Notes under the pieces: generated by a model
What the model was told of the DNA's origin: nothing
Databases searched by the model: none
Seen by the model: the letters and a program-made list of their open reading frames with translations, nothing else
Shown: positions 26,554-35,004 of the stretch, in pieces
How the letters are laid out: each line of letters begins with the position of its first letter
How positions within the stretch are numbered: the stretch's first letter is position 1
Translations under genes and position numbers: made by a program
Origin: DASQPR01 sp963727415
GTDB lineage: Bacteria; Actinomycetota; Actinomycetes; Mycobacteriales; Micromonosporaceae
Direction of reading: 5' to 3'
NCBI GenBank assembly: GCA_963727415.1
Contig: CAVSGF010000008.1
Coordinates: 186,001-250,000 of the forward strand
Length of the DNA stretch: 64,000 nt

Positions 26554-27825
26554 GTGTACGACGCGATCGTGGTCGGCGCCCGGGTCGCCGGTGCGCCGAC
26601 GGCCATGTTGCTGGCCAAGAAGGGCTATCGGGTCCTACTGCTGGACCGGGCGAGTTTCCCCAGCGACACCGTCTCGACTCACATGATCACGGTCGAGGGC
26701 AGCGCACAACTGCGGCGCTGGGGACTGCTCGGCCAAGTGGAGGCCTCGGGCTGCCCGCCGGTGACCAACATCGTCCTCGACCTCAACTTCGAACGCTACG
26801 GGCATTTCACCCTGACCGGCTTCCCGTACCCGGTCGACGGCGGGTTCGCCGCGATCTACGCGCCCAAGCGCACCGTGCTCGACAAGATCCTGGTCGATGC
26901 CGCGGCAGCGGCCGGCGTAACGGTACGTGAGGGCTTCTCGGTTCAGGAGGTCCTTACCGAGGGTGACCGCGTGGTCGGCATCCGCGGCCGGGGTGCCAGC
27001 GGCATCACGGTGACCGAGCGTGCCCATATCGTGGTTGGCGCCGACGGTCTGCGGTCGATCGTCGCCGAGACGGTCGATTCACCGCAGTACCACGTGGTGC
27101 CGCCGAAGGCGTTCGGCTACTACACCTACTGGGACGACGTCGAGTTGCGGGGGCTCGAGTTCTTCACCCGGCCCGGCAGCACGGTCATCGCGTTCCCCAC
27201 CAACGACCGGCAGGCCGCCGTCTTCATCGAACGACCGGAACGCGACTTCGCGGACTTCAAGACCGACGTCAACGCCGGCTACGTCCGGACGGTCGACGAG
27301 ATCGCACCCGATCTGGGCGCCCGGCTCGCCGCCGGCCGGCTGGCCTACAAGTTCAAGGGCGCGGGCAATCGGCCCAACTTCTTCCGGCGGCCGTACGGTC
27401 CCGGGTGGGCGCTGGTCGGCGACGCCGGCGTCCACAAGGACCCGATCACCGCGCAGGGCATCACCGACGCGTTCCGCGACGCGGAACTGCTGGCGGAGGC
27501 GATCGACGCGGGTTTCTCCGGGCACAAGCCGATGGAGACGGCGCTGCGCGGCTACGAGTACCGGCGCAACCAGGCGCTCAAGCCACTGTATGACTTCATC
27601 GTCGACCACGCCGCGATGGAGCCGTTCGACGACGCGTTCCAGGACGTGCTGGCCGCGATGCGCGGCAACCAGGACGCCATCAACCAGTTCTTCGGCGTCA
27701 TCCAGAACACCGTTCCGTGGGACGAATTCTTCTCGCCGTCGAACCTGTCCCGGCTGATGGGCCTTGAGCCGGACATGCCGGAGCCGGCCACCCGGGCGTC
27801 CGACGTCCTCGCGCCGGCCGCCTAG
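26554..27825 (+). CDS. FAD-dependent oxidoreductase (geranylgeranyl reductase/PHBH-like)
   Basis: 423 residues. The N-terminal dinucleotide fold has VVGARVAGAPTAMLLAKKGY in place of the strict GxGxxG, and the conserved GD region reads LVGDAGVHKDPITAQGITDA, as in group A flavin monooxygenases and the geranylgeranyl reductase superfamily. It would oxidise or reduce an aromatic or polyene intermediate using NAD(P)H. It is not closely related to the three halogenase-like enzymes upstream. Start is a GTG at 26554 with AAAGGAAAG upstream. Same strand, 38 bp after the DUF1702 array, so very likely the same transcript. Whether it hydroxylates, epoxidises or reduces cannot be told. Confidence 0.75.
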   Translation: MYDAIVVGARVAGAPTAMLLAKKGYRVLLLDRASFPSDTVSTHMITVEGSAQLRRWGLLGQVEASGCPPVTNIVLDLNFERYGHFTLTGFPYPVDGGFAAIYAPKRTVLDKILVDAAAAAGVTVREGFSVQEVLTEGDRVVGIRGRGASGITVTERAHIVVGADGLRSIVAETVDSPQYHVVPPKAFGYYTYWDDVELRGLEFFTRPGSTVIAFPTNDRQAAVFIERPERDFADFKTDVNAGYVRTVDEIAPDLGARLAAGRLAYKFKGAGNRPNFFRRPYGPGWALVGDAGVHKDPITAQGITDAFRDAELLAEAIDAGFSGHKPMETALRGYEYRRNQALKPLYDFIVDHAAMEPFDDAFQDVLAAMRGNQDAINQFFGVIQNTVPWDEFFSPSNLSRLMGLEPDMPEPATRASDVLAPAA

Positions 27826-27854
27826 GTCCGGCATCGCGGAAAGGGGGAGATCCG

Positions 27855-28124
27855 ATGGTGTACGTGATCACGAAAGCCTGCATCGACAGCAAGGACACGG
27901 CGTGCTGGGACGCTTGCCCGGCCGACGCGATCCACCCCAGCCCCAACCGCCCCGAGTTCGACCGGTACGCCCAGCTCTACATCGACCCCGCCGAGTGCAT
28001 CGACTGCGGGGCCTGTGAGCCCGCCTGCCCGGTCGAGGCGATCTTCCCCGAGGACGAAGTCCCGGACGAGTGGGAGGACGCCATCGCCGTCAACCGCGCG
28101 TACTTCGCATCACCGTCCCCGTGA
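27855..28124 (+). CDS. Dicluster bacterial ferredoxin (7Fe/8Fe type)
   Basis: 89 residues with two cysteine groups. The first, CIDSKDTACWDACP, has the C-x7-C-x3-CP spacing typical of a [3Fe-4S] site in 7Fe ferredoxins. The second, CIDCGACEPACP, is a normal [4Fe-4S] motif. It would be a cytoplasmic one-electron carrier. No cytochrome P450, ferredoxin reductase or radical-SAM gene is in the cluster, so its partner is open; the DUF1702 proteins or the preceding flavoprotein are possibilities. AAAGGGGGAGA precedes the ATG. Confidence 0.88.
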   Translation: MVYVITKACIDSKDTACWDACPADAIHPSPNRPEFDRYAQLYIDPAECIDCGACEPACPVEAIFPEDEVPDEWEDAIAVNRAYFASPSP

Positions 28125-28244
28125 CGTGCGCGGTCGACTTTCACGCGCCGTAAGTCCGGGGTAAGCACTCGCACCTAGCGTTGCCATCTGGGCAACCCTG
28201 TGTCCTGCTGGTCCCGGCGACCTGAGAAGGAAGGCAGAAGTGCC

Positions 28245-28574
28245 ATGACCATGACAGTCGGAGAACTCTTCGAAGCCCTCGCGACCCGATTCGACGGCGA
28301 GGCGGCCGCCGGCATCGACCGGACCCTCCAGTGGAAGATCACCGATGAGGACCCCGGCGTATGGGCGTTCCGGATCGCCAACGGCCAGGGGCAGCTCATC
28401 CCGGGCGGGGTCGACGACCCCGACACGACCTTCACCACCAGCGGCGCGACGTGGGTGGCGATCGCCGAAGGCCGGCAGGACGCGATGAAGGCGTTCATGA
28501 CCGGAAAACTCAAGGTCAAGGGCGACATGATGCTGGCCATGAAGGTGCCGAAGCTCTTTCGCACCGGCGTCTGA
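28245..28574 (+). CDS. SCP2-like sterol/lipid-binding domain protein
   Basis: 109 residues, a single SCP2-fold domain (FRIANGQGQLIPGG, DDPDTTFTTSGATWVAIAEG, LKVKGDMMLAMKVPKLF). Such domains hold hydrophobic ligands in a tunnel and can also act as small scaffolds next to tailoring enzymes. RBS AAGGAAGG lies upstream; I use the ATG at 28245, with a second ATG two codons later. In this cluster a role in holding a greasy polyketide intermediate is an inference. Confidence 0.75.
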   Translation: MTMTVGELFEALATRFDGEAAAGIDRTLQWKITDEDPGVWAFRIANGQGQLIPGGVDDPDTTFTTSGATWVAIAEGRQDAMKAFMTGKLKVKGDMMLAMKVPKLFRTGV

Positions 28575-28604
28575 TCCGACCATCGCCCGAGAGGAGTCAG
28601 TATC

Positions 28605-29387
28605 GTGTCGCAGCTAGTCGAATCCACAATGGATCCCGAGAAGGTCCGCCTCGAACGCATCGCGGCGCTGACCGATCCGGCCACCATCCGCTACCTCGAG
28701 CAGATCGGGGTGCGGGAGGGATGGGTCTGCGCCGAGGTCGGCGCCGGCGCCGGCTCCATCGCGCGCTGGCTGTCGAACCGCGTCGGCAACTTCGGCAAGG
28801 TCCACGCCATCGACATCGACCCGAGCTTCATGGCCGGCGTGTCCGCGCCGAACCTCGAGGTGCGGGAACAGGACATAACCACGGACCCGCTGGCCGAGAA
28901 CACGTACGACCTGGTGCACTGCAAGATACTGCTCATGCACCTCGACGACCGCGAGCGGGTGCTCGGCCAGTTCGCGCGGGCGCTCAAGCCGGGTGGTTTC
29001 CTGCTCGTCGAGGAGGCCGACATCCGCAGCATCCAGCGGGTCGACCCGCCGTCGCCGCTGCTGACCCGCGCCGCCGTAACCCTGGAGACGTTCTTCTACT
29101 TCGGCGGTGCCGACCCCGGCTACGGGATGAAACTGCTTCCCGCGGTACGCCGGACCGGCCTGAAGGTCCTGGGCAACGACTGTCAGCTTACTGCCGTTCA
29201 GGCCGGGACCCCCGAGGCCCAGACGATCACGATGAGCCTGGCCAAGCTGGCCCCGATGATCGTGACCGCCGGCCTGATGGGTCAGAAGGAGGTCGAGACC
29301 GTCTTCGACCTTCTCGAGCAGCCCTCGGAAACGGTCATCTACACCCCGACCACCGTCTCGGTGTGGGCGCAGCGCGCCGGCGACTGA
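28605..29387 (+). CDS. SAM-dependent class I methyltransferase
   Basis: 260 residues. Motif I CAEVGAGAGSIARWL, an acidic end of strand 2 (HAIDIDPSF), motif IV region YDLVHCKILLMHLDD and post-IV LKPGGFLLVEEAD place it in the UbiE/Methyltransf_11-25 group. Likely an O- or C-methyltransferase tailoring the product. GTG start at 28605 with GAGAGGAG upstream, 30 bp after the SCP2 gene. Substrate unknown. Confidence 0.85.
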   Translation: MSQLVESTMDPEKVRLERIAALTDPATIRYLEQIGVREGWVCAEVGAGAGSIARWLSNRVGNFGKVHAIDIDPSFMAGVSAPNLEVREQDITTDPLAENTYDLVHCKILLMHLDDRERVLGQFARALKPGGFLLVEEADIRSIQRVDPPSPLLTRAAVTLETFFYFGGADPGYGMKLLPAVRRTGLKVLGNDCQLTAVQAGTPEAQTITMSLAKLAPMIVTAGLMGQKEVETVFDLLEQPSETVIYTPTTVSVWAQRAGD

Positions 29388-29400
29388 AAGGACGCGGACC

Positions 29401-29733
29401 ATGTTCTACGTAGTGATCGCCTATGACGGCGACGAGCCGGGCACCTTCGAGCGGCGCATGCAGGTCCGGCCCGCCCACATGGCCAACGGCGAAAAGATGA
29501 TGCAGGACGGCTCGTTCCTGTTCGGCGGCGCCATGCTCAACGGCTCCGGAAAGATGTCCGGCGGGGTTCTGCTCGTCGACTTCGAAACCCGCGAGGAGAT
29601 CGACGAGTGGCTCGCGAACGAGCCGTACATTCTCAACAAGGTCTGGACCCGGGTCGAGGTCCACCCCTTCCTGGTTCCCCCGCAATTCAGGGAGCTGTTC
29701 GCCAAGTACCAGACGCAGCCGGTCGCAGGCTGA
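29401..29733 (+). CDS. YCII-related domain protein
   Basis: 110 residues with the YCII/ABM-like ferredoxin fold: MFYVVIAYDG, RPAHMANGEKMMQDGSFLFG, GGVLLVDFETREEIDEWLAN, PYILNKVW. Such proteins are mostly uncharacterised; a few are small dechlorinase- or cyclase-like enzymes. Close spacing (13 bp after the methyltransferase, RBS AAAGGAC) ties it to the cluster. Given the halogenase-like genes upstream a dehalogenating or cyclising role is conceivable, but that is speculation. Confidence 0.75.
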   Translation: MFYVVIAYDGDEPGTFERRMQVRPAHMANGEKMMQDGSFLFGGAMLNGSGKMSGGVLLVDFETREEIDEWLANEPYILNKVWTRVEVHPFLVPPQFRELFAKYQTQPVAG

Positions 29734-29816
29734 CCACGGCGATCGCACCGTCCATCCGGTAAAAATCAGCCCGCGCCAATGGGGTGCGGACGTATGCAAA
29801 TCGGAGAACTCAGAAC

Positions 29817-31301
29817 ATGACAACGACATCCCGTCGTATCGGCGCACTGACCCTGCTGGTCACCAGCCTCGGATCCTTCATGGGTCTGCTGGACGGCTCC
29901 ATCATCTTCGTGGCCCTGCACGAGATCCAGAAAGACCTGGGCGGCCAGCTGTCGTACCTGCAGTGGACGGTCGACGCCTACACCCTTCCGTTCGCAGCAC
30001 TCATGCTGACGACCGGCACGCTCGGGGACCGGTGGGGTCGCAAACCTGTGTTCCTCGCCGGCCTGGTGCTGTTCGTGCTCGGATCCGCGTTGTGCGGCTT
30101 CGCCCCGGCGCTCGGCTGGTTGATCGTCGGCCGCGTGACGCAGGGCGTGGGTGCCGCGGCCATCAGCACCGGCAGCCTGTCGCTGCTAGTGTCCACGTTC
30201 ACCGATCCGGCGGGACGGGCTAAGGCGATCGGCATCTGGACGGCCGTGTCCGGTGTCTCGATCGCCCTTGGTCCTCTGCTCGGCGGCATCCTCATCCAGT
30301 CCTTCAATTGGCACGCCATCTTCCTGCTGAACCTGCCCATCGGGGTGGTCGCCCTGGCACTGGGAATACCGTTCCTGCGCGATTCCCGGAACCCGGACGC
30401 GCGCCATGTCGACCTGGCCGGTCAGGTGCTCGCCGCGGGTGGCCTGTTCTGCCTGGTGCTTGCCCTGATCGAGGCTGGCCGGGCGGGGACGAACTGGGGC
30501 TCGGGGCTGATCGTCGGCCTGCTGGTCGGCGCGGCGATTCTGCTGGCCGGGTTCATCATCGTGGAACTTCGCGGCCGGGAGCCGCTGCTGCCGCTTGAGC
30601 TGTTCCGCAATCGGACCTTCGCCATCGCCTGCGCGATCGCGTCCTTGCTCGGGTTCGTGATCGTCGGCGCGATGTTCTTCATGGCCCAGTTCTTCCAGGC
30701 CGTGCAGCAGCACAGCGCCCTGCAGACCGGGCTTCGGCTGCTGCCGCTGACGCTGGGTATCTTCTTCCTGTCGCCGCCGGCCAGCCGCATCGCCGGCAAG
30801 GCCGGCCCGAGGGTGCCGATCATGATCGGCGCCGTGGTGGTGACGGTGGGGTTCTTGCTGCTCACCACGATCGAGCCGGACACCGGTTTCGGCAGCGTGT
30901 GGTGGAAGCTCGCCCTCGTCGGCGTCGGCATCGGCTGCATGTTCGCGCCGCTCACCGTCGCGGTGATGACCTCGACACCACCGCAGCGGGCCGGCCTGGG
31001 TTCGTCGATGATTAACACGACTCGCATCACGGGCTTCACTGCCGGCGCCGCGATTCTCGGCACGATTCTGGCCGGCAAACTGGACGGGGTTCGGGGCGGT
31101 CCCGCCGCGGTGCCACAGGCCATGGTGGACGGATTCCACACGATCTTCTACATCTGCGCCGGCTGCACCGCGCTGGCCCTGATCGTCTCCGCCGCCTTGT
31201 TGAACCGCGGCCGCGCCGCCCAACCCGCTCCGGCGGCTCCGGCATCGGCGGCCGGCGCAAACCGGGAGGCCGGGTTGGTTGCCGGACCGCCACCACAGTG
31301 A
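29817..31301 (+). CDS. MFS drug-type exporter (DHA2/EmrB-QacA-like)
   Basis: 494 residues, about 14 membrane segments. Motif A appears as GTLGDRWGRKPVFLAG and the DHA2 motif C region as WTAVSGVSIALGPLLGG. Proton-coupled exporters of this type commonly secrete and give resistance to the cluster product. I use the ATG at 29817 (MTTTSRRI). An 83-bp gap separates it from the YCII gene, so it may have its own promoter, but orientation fits the cluster. It is the likely right-hand border. Confidence 0.9.
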   Translation: MTTTSRRIGALTLLVTSLGSFMGLLDGSIIFVALHEIQKDLGGQLSYLQWTVDAYTLPFAALMLTTGTLGDRWGRKPVFLAGLVLFVLGSALCGFAPALGWLIVGRVTQGVGAAAISTGSLSLLVSTFTDPAGRAKAIGIWTAVSGVSIALGPLLGGILIQSFNWHAIFLLNLPIGVVALALGIPFLRDSRNPDARHVDLAGQVLAAGGLFCLVLALIEAGRAGTNWGSGLIVGLLVGAAILLAGFIIVELRGREPLLPLELFRNRTFAIACAIASLLGFVIVGAMFFMAQFFQAVQQHSALQTGLRLLPLTLGIFFLSPPASRIAGKAGPRVPIMIGAVVVTVGFLLLTTIEPDTGFGSVWWKLALVGVGIGCMFAPLTVAVMTSTPPQRAGLGSSMINTTRITGFTAGAAILGTILAGKLDGVRGGPAAVPQAMVDGFHTIFYICAGCTALALIVSAALLNRGRAAQPAPAAPASAAGANREAGLVAGPPPQ

Positions 31302-31376
31302 ACGACGCCCGAAACAACTGTCAACCGCGCGATCCTGTGATGCGATAACAGCGATGTGGCTCGGCAGATCGACCTC

Positions 31377-31410
31377 GCCGACTCGCCGATATTGCCGACT
31401 CGCCGGTGTT
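31377..31410. repeat. Two 17-bp tandem repeats
   Basis: GCCGACTCGCCGATATT (31377-31393) is followed at once by a copy differing at three positions, just upstream of the TfoX-domain gene. It is the leftmost of the intergenic short tandem repeats in this window. Confidence 0.75.
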
Positions 31411-31428
31411 GACGAAAGGACCCAGTCG

Positions 31429-31767
31429 ATGGCGTATGACCGTGAACTAGCAGATCGTGTTCGCGAAGCTCTTTCCGGCCGCACGGTGCGGGAAGTGAGC
31501 ATGTTCGGCGGCCTGACCTTCATGGTCAACGACAAGATGACCGCCACCGCCAATACCCAGGGCGATCTCATGGTTCGTTGCGACCCGGCCCGAGTGGAGG
31601 CTCTGCTCGAACGGGACGGAGCGCGATGGCCGTACATGCGCGGCCGGAAGATGAGCAAGGGCTGGATCGTCGTCGAGGCGGACCGTGTCGAATCCGACGA
31701 GGTCCTCACGTCGTGGATCCAGGAAGCCCTCGACTACAACGGGAAGGTGACCGGACGTGGCAAGTAA
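31429..31767 (+). CDS. TfoX N-terminal domain protein
   Basis: 112 residues. VREVSMFGGLTFMVNDKM, DLMVRCDP and MRGRKMSKGWIVVEADRV match the TfoX N-terminal domain, here alone without the C-terminal DNA-binding part. Stand-alone forms are common in actinobacteria and have no defined role. The ATG at 31429 has GAAAGGA upstream. It overlaps the following DUF2461 gene by 11 bp, so the two are co-translated. Confidence 0.8.
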   Translation: MAYDRELADRVREALSGRTVREVSMFGGLTFMVNDKMTATANTQGDLMVRCDPARVEALLERDGARWPYMRGRKMSKGWIVVEADRVESDEVLTSWIQEALDYNGKVTGRGK

Positions 31768-32452
31768 GCCGGCGGGCCAGTTCGCCGGATTCCCCCGCGA
31801 ACTGTTCACTTTCCTCGAAGGCCTGGAGGCCGACAACTCCAAGACCTATTGGGACGACCACAAGCAGACCTGGGAGGTCAGCGTCCGCCAGCCGGTGGAG
31901 GCGATCATGGCCGACCTGGAGCCGGAGTTCGGGCCACTGCGTACCTTCCGGCCCAACCGGGACGTCCGGTTCTCGAAGGACAAGTCGCCGTACAAGACCT
32001 GGGTGGGCGTCACCACGAGCGAACGCTCGGTCGGCGGCATCGGGTGCTTCCTGCGGCTCGAGGCCTCGGGCATGCGGCTGGCCTGCGGCTCGATGGTCAT
32101 GGCACCCGATCAGATCGAACGGTTCCGTGCCCGGATCGACGACGTCGTGAGCGGTGCGGAGTTCGAGGAGATGGTCGCGCATCTTGGCGCAGCCGGCCTG
32201 CCGGTCGGCCCGGGCCGGCAGCCACCGCTCAAGCGGACACCCGCCGGTTATGCCAAGGATCATCCGCGCGAGGAGATTCTGCGCTGGAAGGGCGCCGTGG
32301 TCGTGAAGGAATACGAACTGGCCGACTGGATGCACAAACCGGCCGCGGTGAGAAAAATCCGTGAGGTCTGGTCCGGAGCCGCGCCGCTGACCGAGTGGAT
32401 AGGCAAGTACGTAGGAGAAAGTACAACCCCGGCCGGCCGCAGGGGCGGTTGA
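31757..32452 (+). CDS. DUF2461 family protein
   Basis: 231 residues. Typical DUF2461 wording: FPRELFTFLEGLEADNSKTY, FRPNRDVRFSKDKSPYKTW, GIGCFLRLEASGMRLACGS, HPREEILRWKG. These are predicted soluble proteins of unknown function found in bacteria and fungi. GTG start at 31757 within the end of the TfoX-domain gene. Confidence 0.82.
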   Translation: MASKPAGQFAGFPRELFTFLEGLEADNSKTYWDDHKQTWEVSVRQPVEAIMADLEPEFGPLRTFRPNRDVRFSKDKSPYKTWVGVTTSERSVGGIGCFLRLEASGMRLACGSMVMAPDQIERFRARIDDVVSGAEFEEMVAHLGAAGLPVGPGRQPPLKRTPAGYAKDHPREEILRWKGAVVVKEYELADWMHKPAAVRKIREVWSGAAPLTEWIGKYVGESTTPAGRRGG

Positions 32453-32524
32453 GTTTCCGGCCGCCTCCGGTCGTTTTGTCGCGAAACCCCCACGCGGTGG
32501 CGCACAACAAAAGGAGAAGCCGTC

Positions 32525-32947
32525 ATGTCACATCTCGATCTGGTCACCCTTCTTGTCCACGACATGGAACGCACCAAGGCCTTCTACACCGAACTGCTCG
32601 GGTTCGAGGAGGTCCCGGAATTCTCGCGCGGCGAACACTTCTCCTGGCTGCGCTCCAAGAAGCGCAGTGCCAGCATCGCGCTGTTCAATGCCGCCGAAAA
32701 GGCCGGACGGCCGACCGTCGCCCACATCCCCGATGAGAGCGGCGGCGTCATGCTCGGCTTCGAGGTCGATGACGTGGATCCGATTTACCAGGACTGGAAG
32801 GCGCGCGGCATCCCGCTGCGTACCGACATCTTCGACATGGGGAAGGGGCGGACCTTCGGCTCGATGGACCCGTCCGGCAACCACATCCAGGTCTTTGACG
32901 TCTACCCCCAGTTCCGTGAGATTCAGCGGCGCATCGGAATGGACTGA
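32525..32947 (+). CDS. VOC superfamily (glyoxalase/bleomycin-resistance-like) protein
   Basis: 140 residues, two beta-alpha-beta-beta-beta modules: LDLVTLLVHDMERTKAFYTE, FSWLRSKKRSASIALF, VMLGFEVDDVDPIYQDW, MDPSGNHIQVFDV. Metal positions are His at the first strand and Glu/His in later strands, but the set is not certain. Substrate unknown; some relatives bind drugs for resistance. AAAGGAGAAG precedes the ATG. It lies just past the biosynthetic cluster, so a resistance role is possible but unsupported. Confidence 0.8.
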   Translation: MSHLDLVTLLVHDMERTKAFYTELLGFEEVPEFSRGEHFSWLRSKKRSASIALFNAAEKAGRPTVAHIPDESGGVMLGFEVDDVDPIYQDWKARGIPLRTDIFDMGKGRTFGSMDPSGNHIQVFDVYPQFREIQRRIGMD

Positions 32948-33221
32948 CGACAGCCCGCGACGTGTGAGACCGGATGTCGGCGCTCCGTGCACCCGGCAGC
33001 GCCGACATCCGATAGGCGTGATGGCAGGCATGGCAAGTGCCCCCGGACAACTCATCGCCACGGCGTTGGCCGGCATTGCGATCGTGCCGCGGCCACTGGA
33101 GTAGCACTCGTGCCCGCGGCGGGCGTGCTGCGCGCTTGTGCCAGGCTGTCCGGAGGGAGGCCGACCTGCGCCGGGCCGCCGACACGATCAGCGTGACGCC
33201 AGTGTCTTTGTGGCTCCGATG
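32948..33221. other. Intergenic, no gene seen
   Basis: Open frames here are arginine/alanine-rich shadows without a ribosome binding site. The region separates the VOC gene from the terminator-like hairpin and decaying transporter gene that follow. Confidence 0.5.
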
Positions 33222-33279
33222 ATCACCGATCGCGGTTACTTTCGACGGTATATCGTAGCTAGTTACCGCGATCGGCGAT
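33222..33279 (-). terminator. Long hairpin past the 3' end of the MFS remnant
   Basis: Arms ATCACCGATCGCGGTTACT (33222-33240) and AGTTACCGCGATCGGCGAT (33261-33279) pair at 17 of 19 positions with a 20-base loop. It starts 33 bp after the stop of the leftward transporter remnant and has no T-tract, as is usual for actinomycete terminators. It could instead be an operator. Confidence 0.45.
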
Positions 33280-33311
33280 CAAGGTGCCCGTCGGCCGGGA
33301 GGCGCACCGCT

Positions 33312-34398
33312 CTATTGGGTCTGGGGCGTCGGCGTGGCTTGCGTCGCCGTGCCGGCCGCATTGAATGCCCGGGGCAGCATCGCCGCGGCGATCAGGCCGC
33401 CGAGCGCGGTCACGCCAAGGACCATCATGGCCAGGGCGTACGAGCGGCCGGGTGTGGACGCGATCCCGGAGACGATGATGGTGCCGGCGATCGCGGTGCC
33501 GAACGACGAACCCAGGTTGGACACTGCTGCGCGACAGCCCGGAAATCTCGCCCTGCTCACTGTCGGGGAAGCTCGACTGCACGATGTTCACCGATGGGGT
33601 GAGCATCAACCCGACGCCCATCCCGATCAGCAGTAGCCCAGGGGAGAACGCCCATGCGCTCGGCGATCCGGCCACCATCGCCAGCAGGACACCGATCCCG
33701 GCCGCGGTCACGACGAACCCGGCCATGACGAGGGTGCGTTGCGGCCGTCGTTTGGCCAGCCGCTCGGCGGCCAGCGACGAGCCCAGCACACCTACCGTGG
33801 TGGCGGTGAAGATGACACCCGTCTGGATGGCGTTTTAGCCCCGCACCACCTGCAGGTACGCCGACACCACGAACGACACTCCCATGAGGACCAGCCACTG
33901 CGCGTTCTGGGTGACCATGCCGTAGTTGGACGTACGGTTCTTGAACAGCCGCAGCGACAGCAGCGGCTCGCGACCGGCCCGCTCGGTGGCCGCGACCGAG
34001 CGGAAGAACACCACCATCACCAGTACTCCGATGGCGACCAGGCCGCGTACCACCCGCAGCAGCCGGACCAGCCGGTGGCGGTCGGTGGCCTGATACCCGG
34101 CCACCGGCATGAAGTCGATGACCTCGCCGACGCCGTCGGCGCTCATGAACCGGGTGATCAGGATCGCGGTACCCGGCAGGTACAGCTGCTAGCTGATGTA
34201 TTCGGTGCCCTCCGGGGTGATCCGGAAGTGACCGCCGGCCTCCGGATCCAGCAGCGCGGCGAAGATGCTCGGCGAGTCGAAGCGCGGTGCGCAGAACCAG
34301 TCGATGGTGCCGTCGTTGGCGACCAGGGCGGCGGTTTGGAGGTCACCGATGAGACCGTGGTCGGCGATCGCCGGATGGGCGGCGGGATAGGCCGCCAT
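33312..34398 (-). pseudogene. Chimeric pseudogene: GH15 glucanase N-terminus fused to MFS transporter C-half
   Basis: Read leftward from the ATG at 34398 (GGGGAG upstream), the first part is the start of a GH15 glucoamylase/trehalase-like enzyme: IADHGLIGDLQTAALVAN, GTIDWFCAPRFDSPS, an in-frame TAG (34189-34191), then QLYLPGTAILITRFM and HRLVRLLRVVRG. Near 34,040 this runs in frame into the second half of a DHA2-type MFS transporter: EPLLSLRLFKNRT, AYLQVVRG, an in-frame TAA (33835-33837, where NAIQTG follows and Tyr is expected), LLIGMGVGLMLTPSVNI, a one-base shift near 33,525 and VSNLGSSFGTAIAGTIIVSG. Two nonsense codons, a frameshift and loss of both gene middles make function very unlikely. 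A deletion between neighbouring genes is the simplest origin. Confidence 0.75.
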
Positions 34399-34548
34399 GT
34401 TGATCTCCCCAGCTATGCCAGCGGTACTGCCCGATCTGTTCAGCATTCGCCCATACGGGCGCAAGCGGGGAGTTTTGTCGCAAGTCAGGACCAAAGGACC
34501 CGGCCGCCGGGTCGCCTGGTGCCTACCGCGGTCATGCACAGCGATGCT

Positions 34549-35004
34549 TTACCGCCCGGCGAAGCCGTCGAACCGCGCGGGCAGGTCACCTATCAGAACC
34601 GCGATCGACACCGCCAGCGTCACCAGCACGACCGCGTATCCCAGGATGAGGCCGCCCATTGCCAGCCCGCGAGCACGCTGCCCGTCACCGCCGGGCCGGG
34701 CCCGCCTCAGCGCGAGATGTCCACTGGCCACCGCGGCCAGCGACAGGATGCCGTAGGTCCACCAAGCCGACACCAGCCCGGCGATGCCCAACGCCAGCGA
34801 CGCCCGTGCCAGGCCGGAGCCAGTCGTTGCGCGGTCGCCCGCCGGATCGGTGCTCTCCGCATCCCCCGCTGATTGCGGGTCCGCCTCGCCTGGCCAGGCG
34901 TGTGTCCAGGATTCCGACGGCGGTTGCGGGTACGGCGGAGGATAGGGGGAGCCCGGCGCGTAGCGCTCCCGATCGGGCGGCAAGGGCTGCGTCGGTTCGT
35001 TCAT
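34549..35004 (-). CDS. DUF4190-type small membrane protein
   Basis: 151 residues. A Pro/Tyr-rich cytoplasmic N-terminus (PYPPPYPQPP) precedes two membrane helices (ASLALGIAGLVSAWWTYGIL and GGLILGYAVVLVTLAVSIAV), with the LALRRARP-GG hinge between them typical of DUF4190 proteins. Widespread in actinobacteria, function unknown. ATG at 35004; the ribosome binding site is weak. Confidence 0.7.
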   Translation of the reverse strand: MNEPTQPLPPDRERYAPGSPYPPPYPQPPSESWTHAWPGEADPQSAGDAESTDPAGDRATTGSGLARASLALGIAGLVSAWWTYGILSLAAVASGHLALRRARPGGDGQRARGLAMGGLILGYAVVLVTLAVSIAVLIGDLPARFDGFAGR

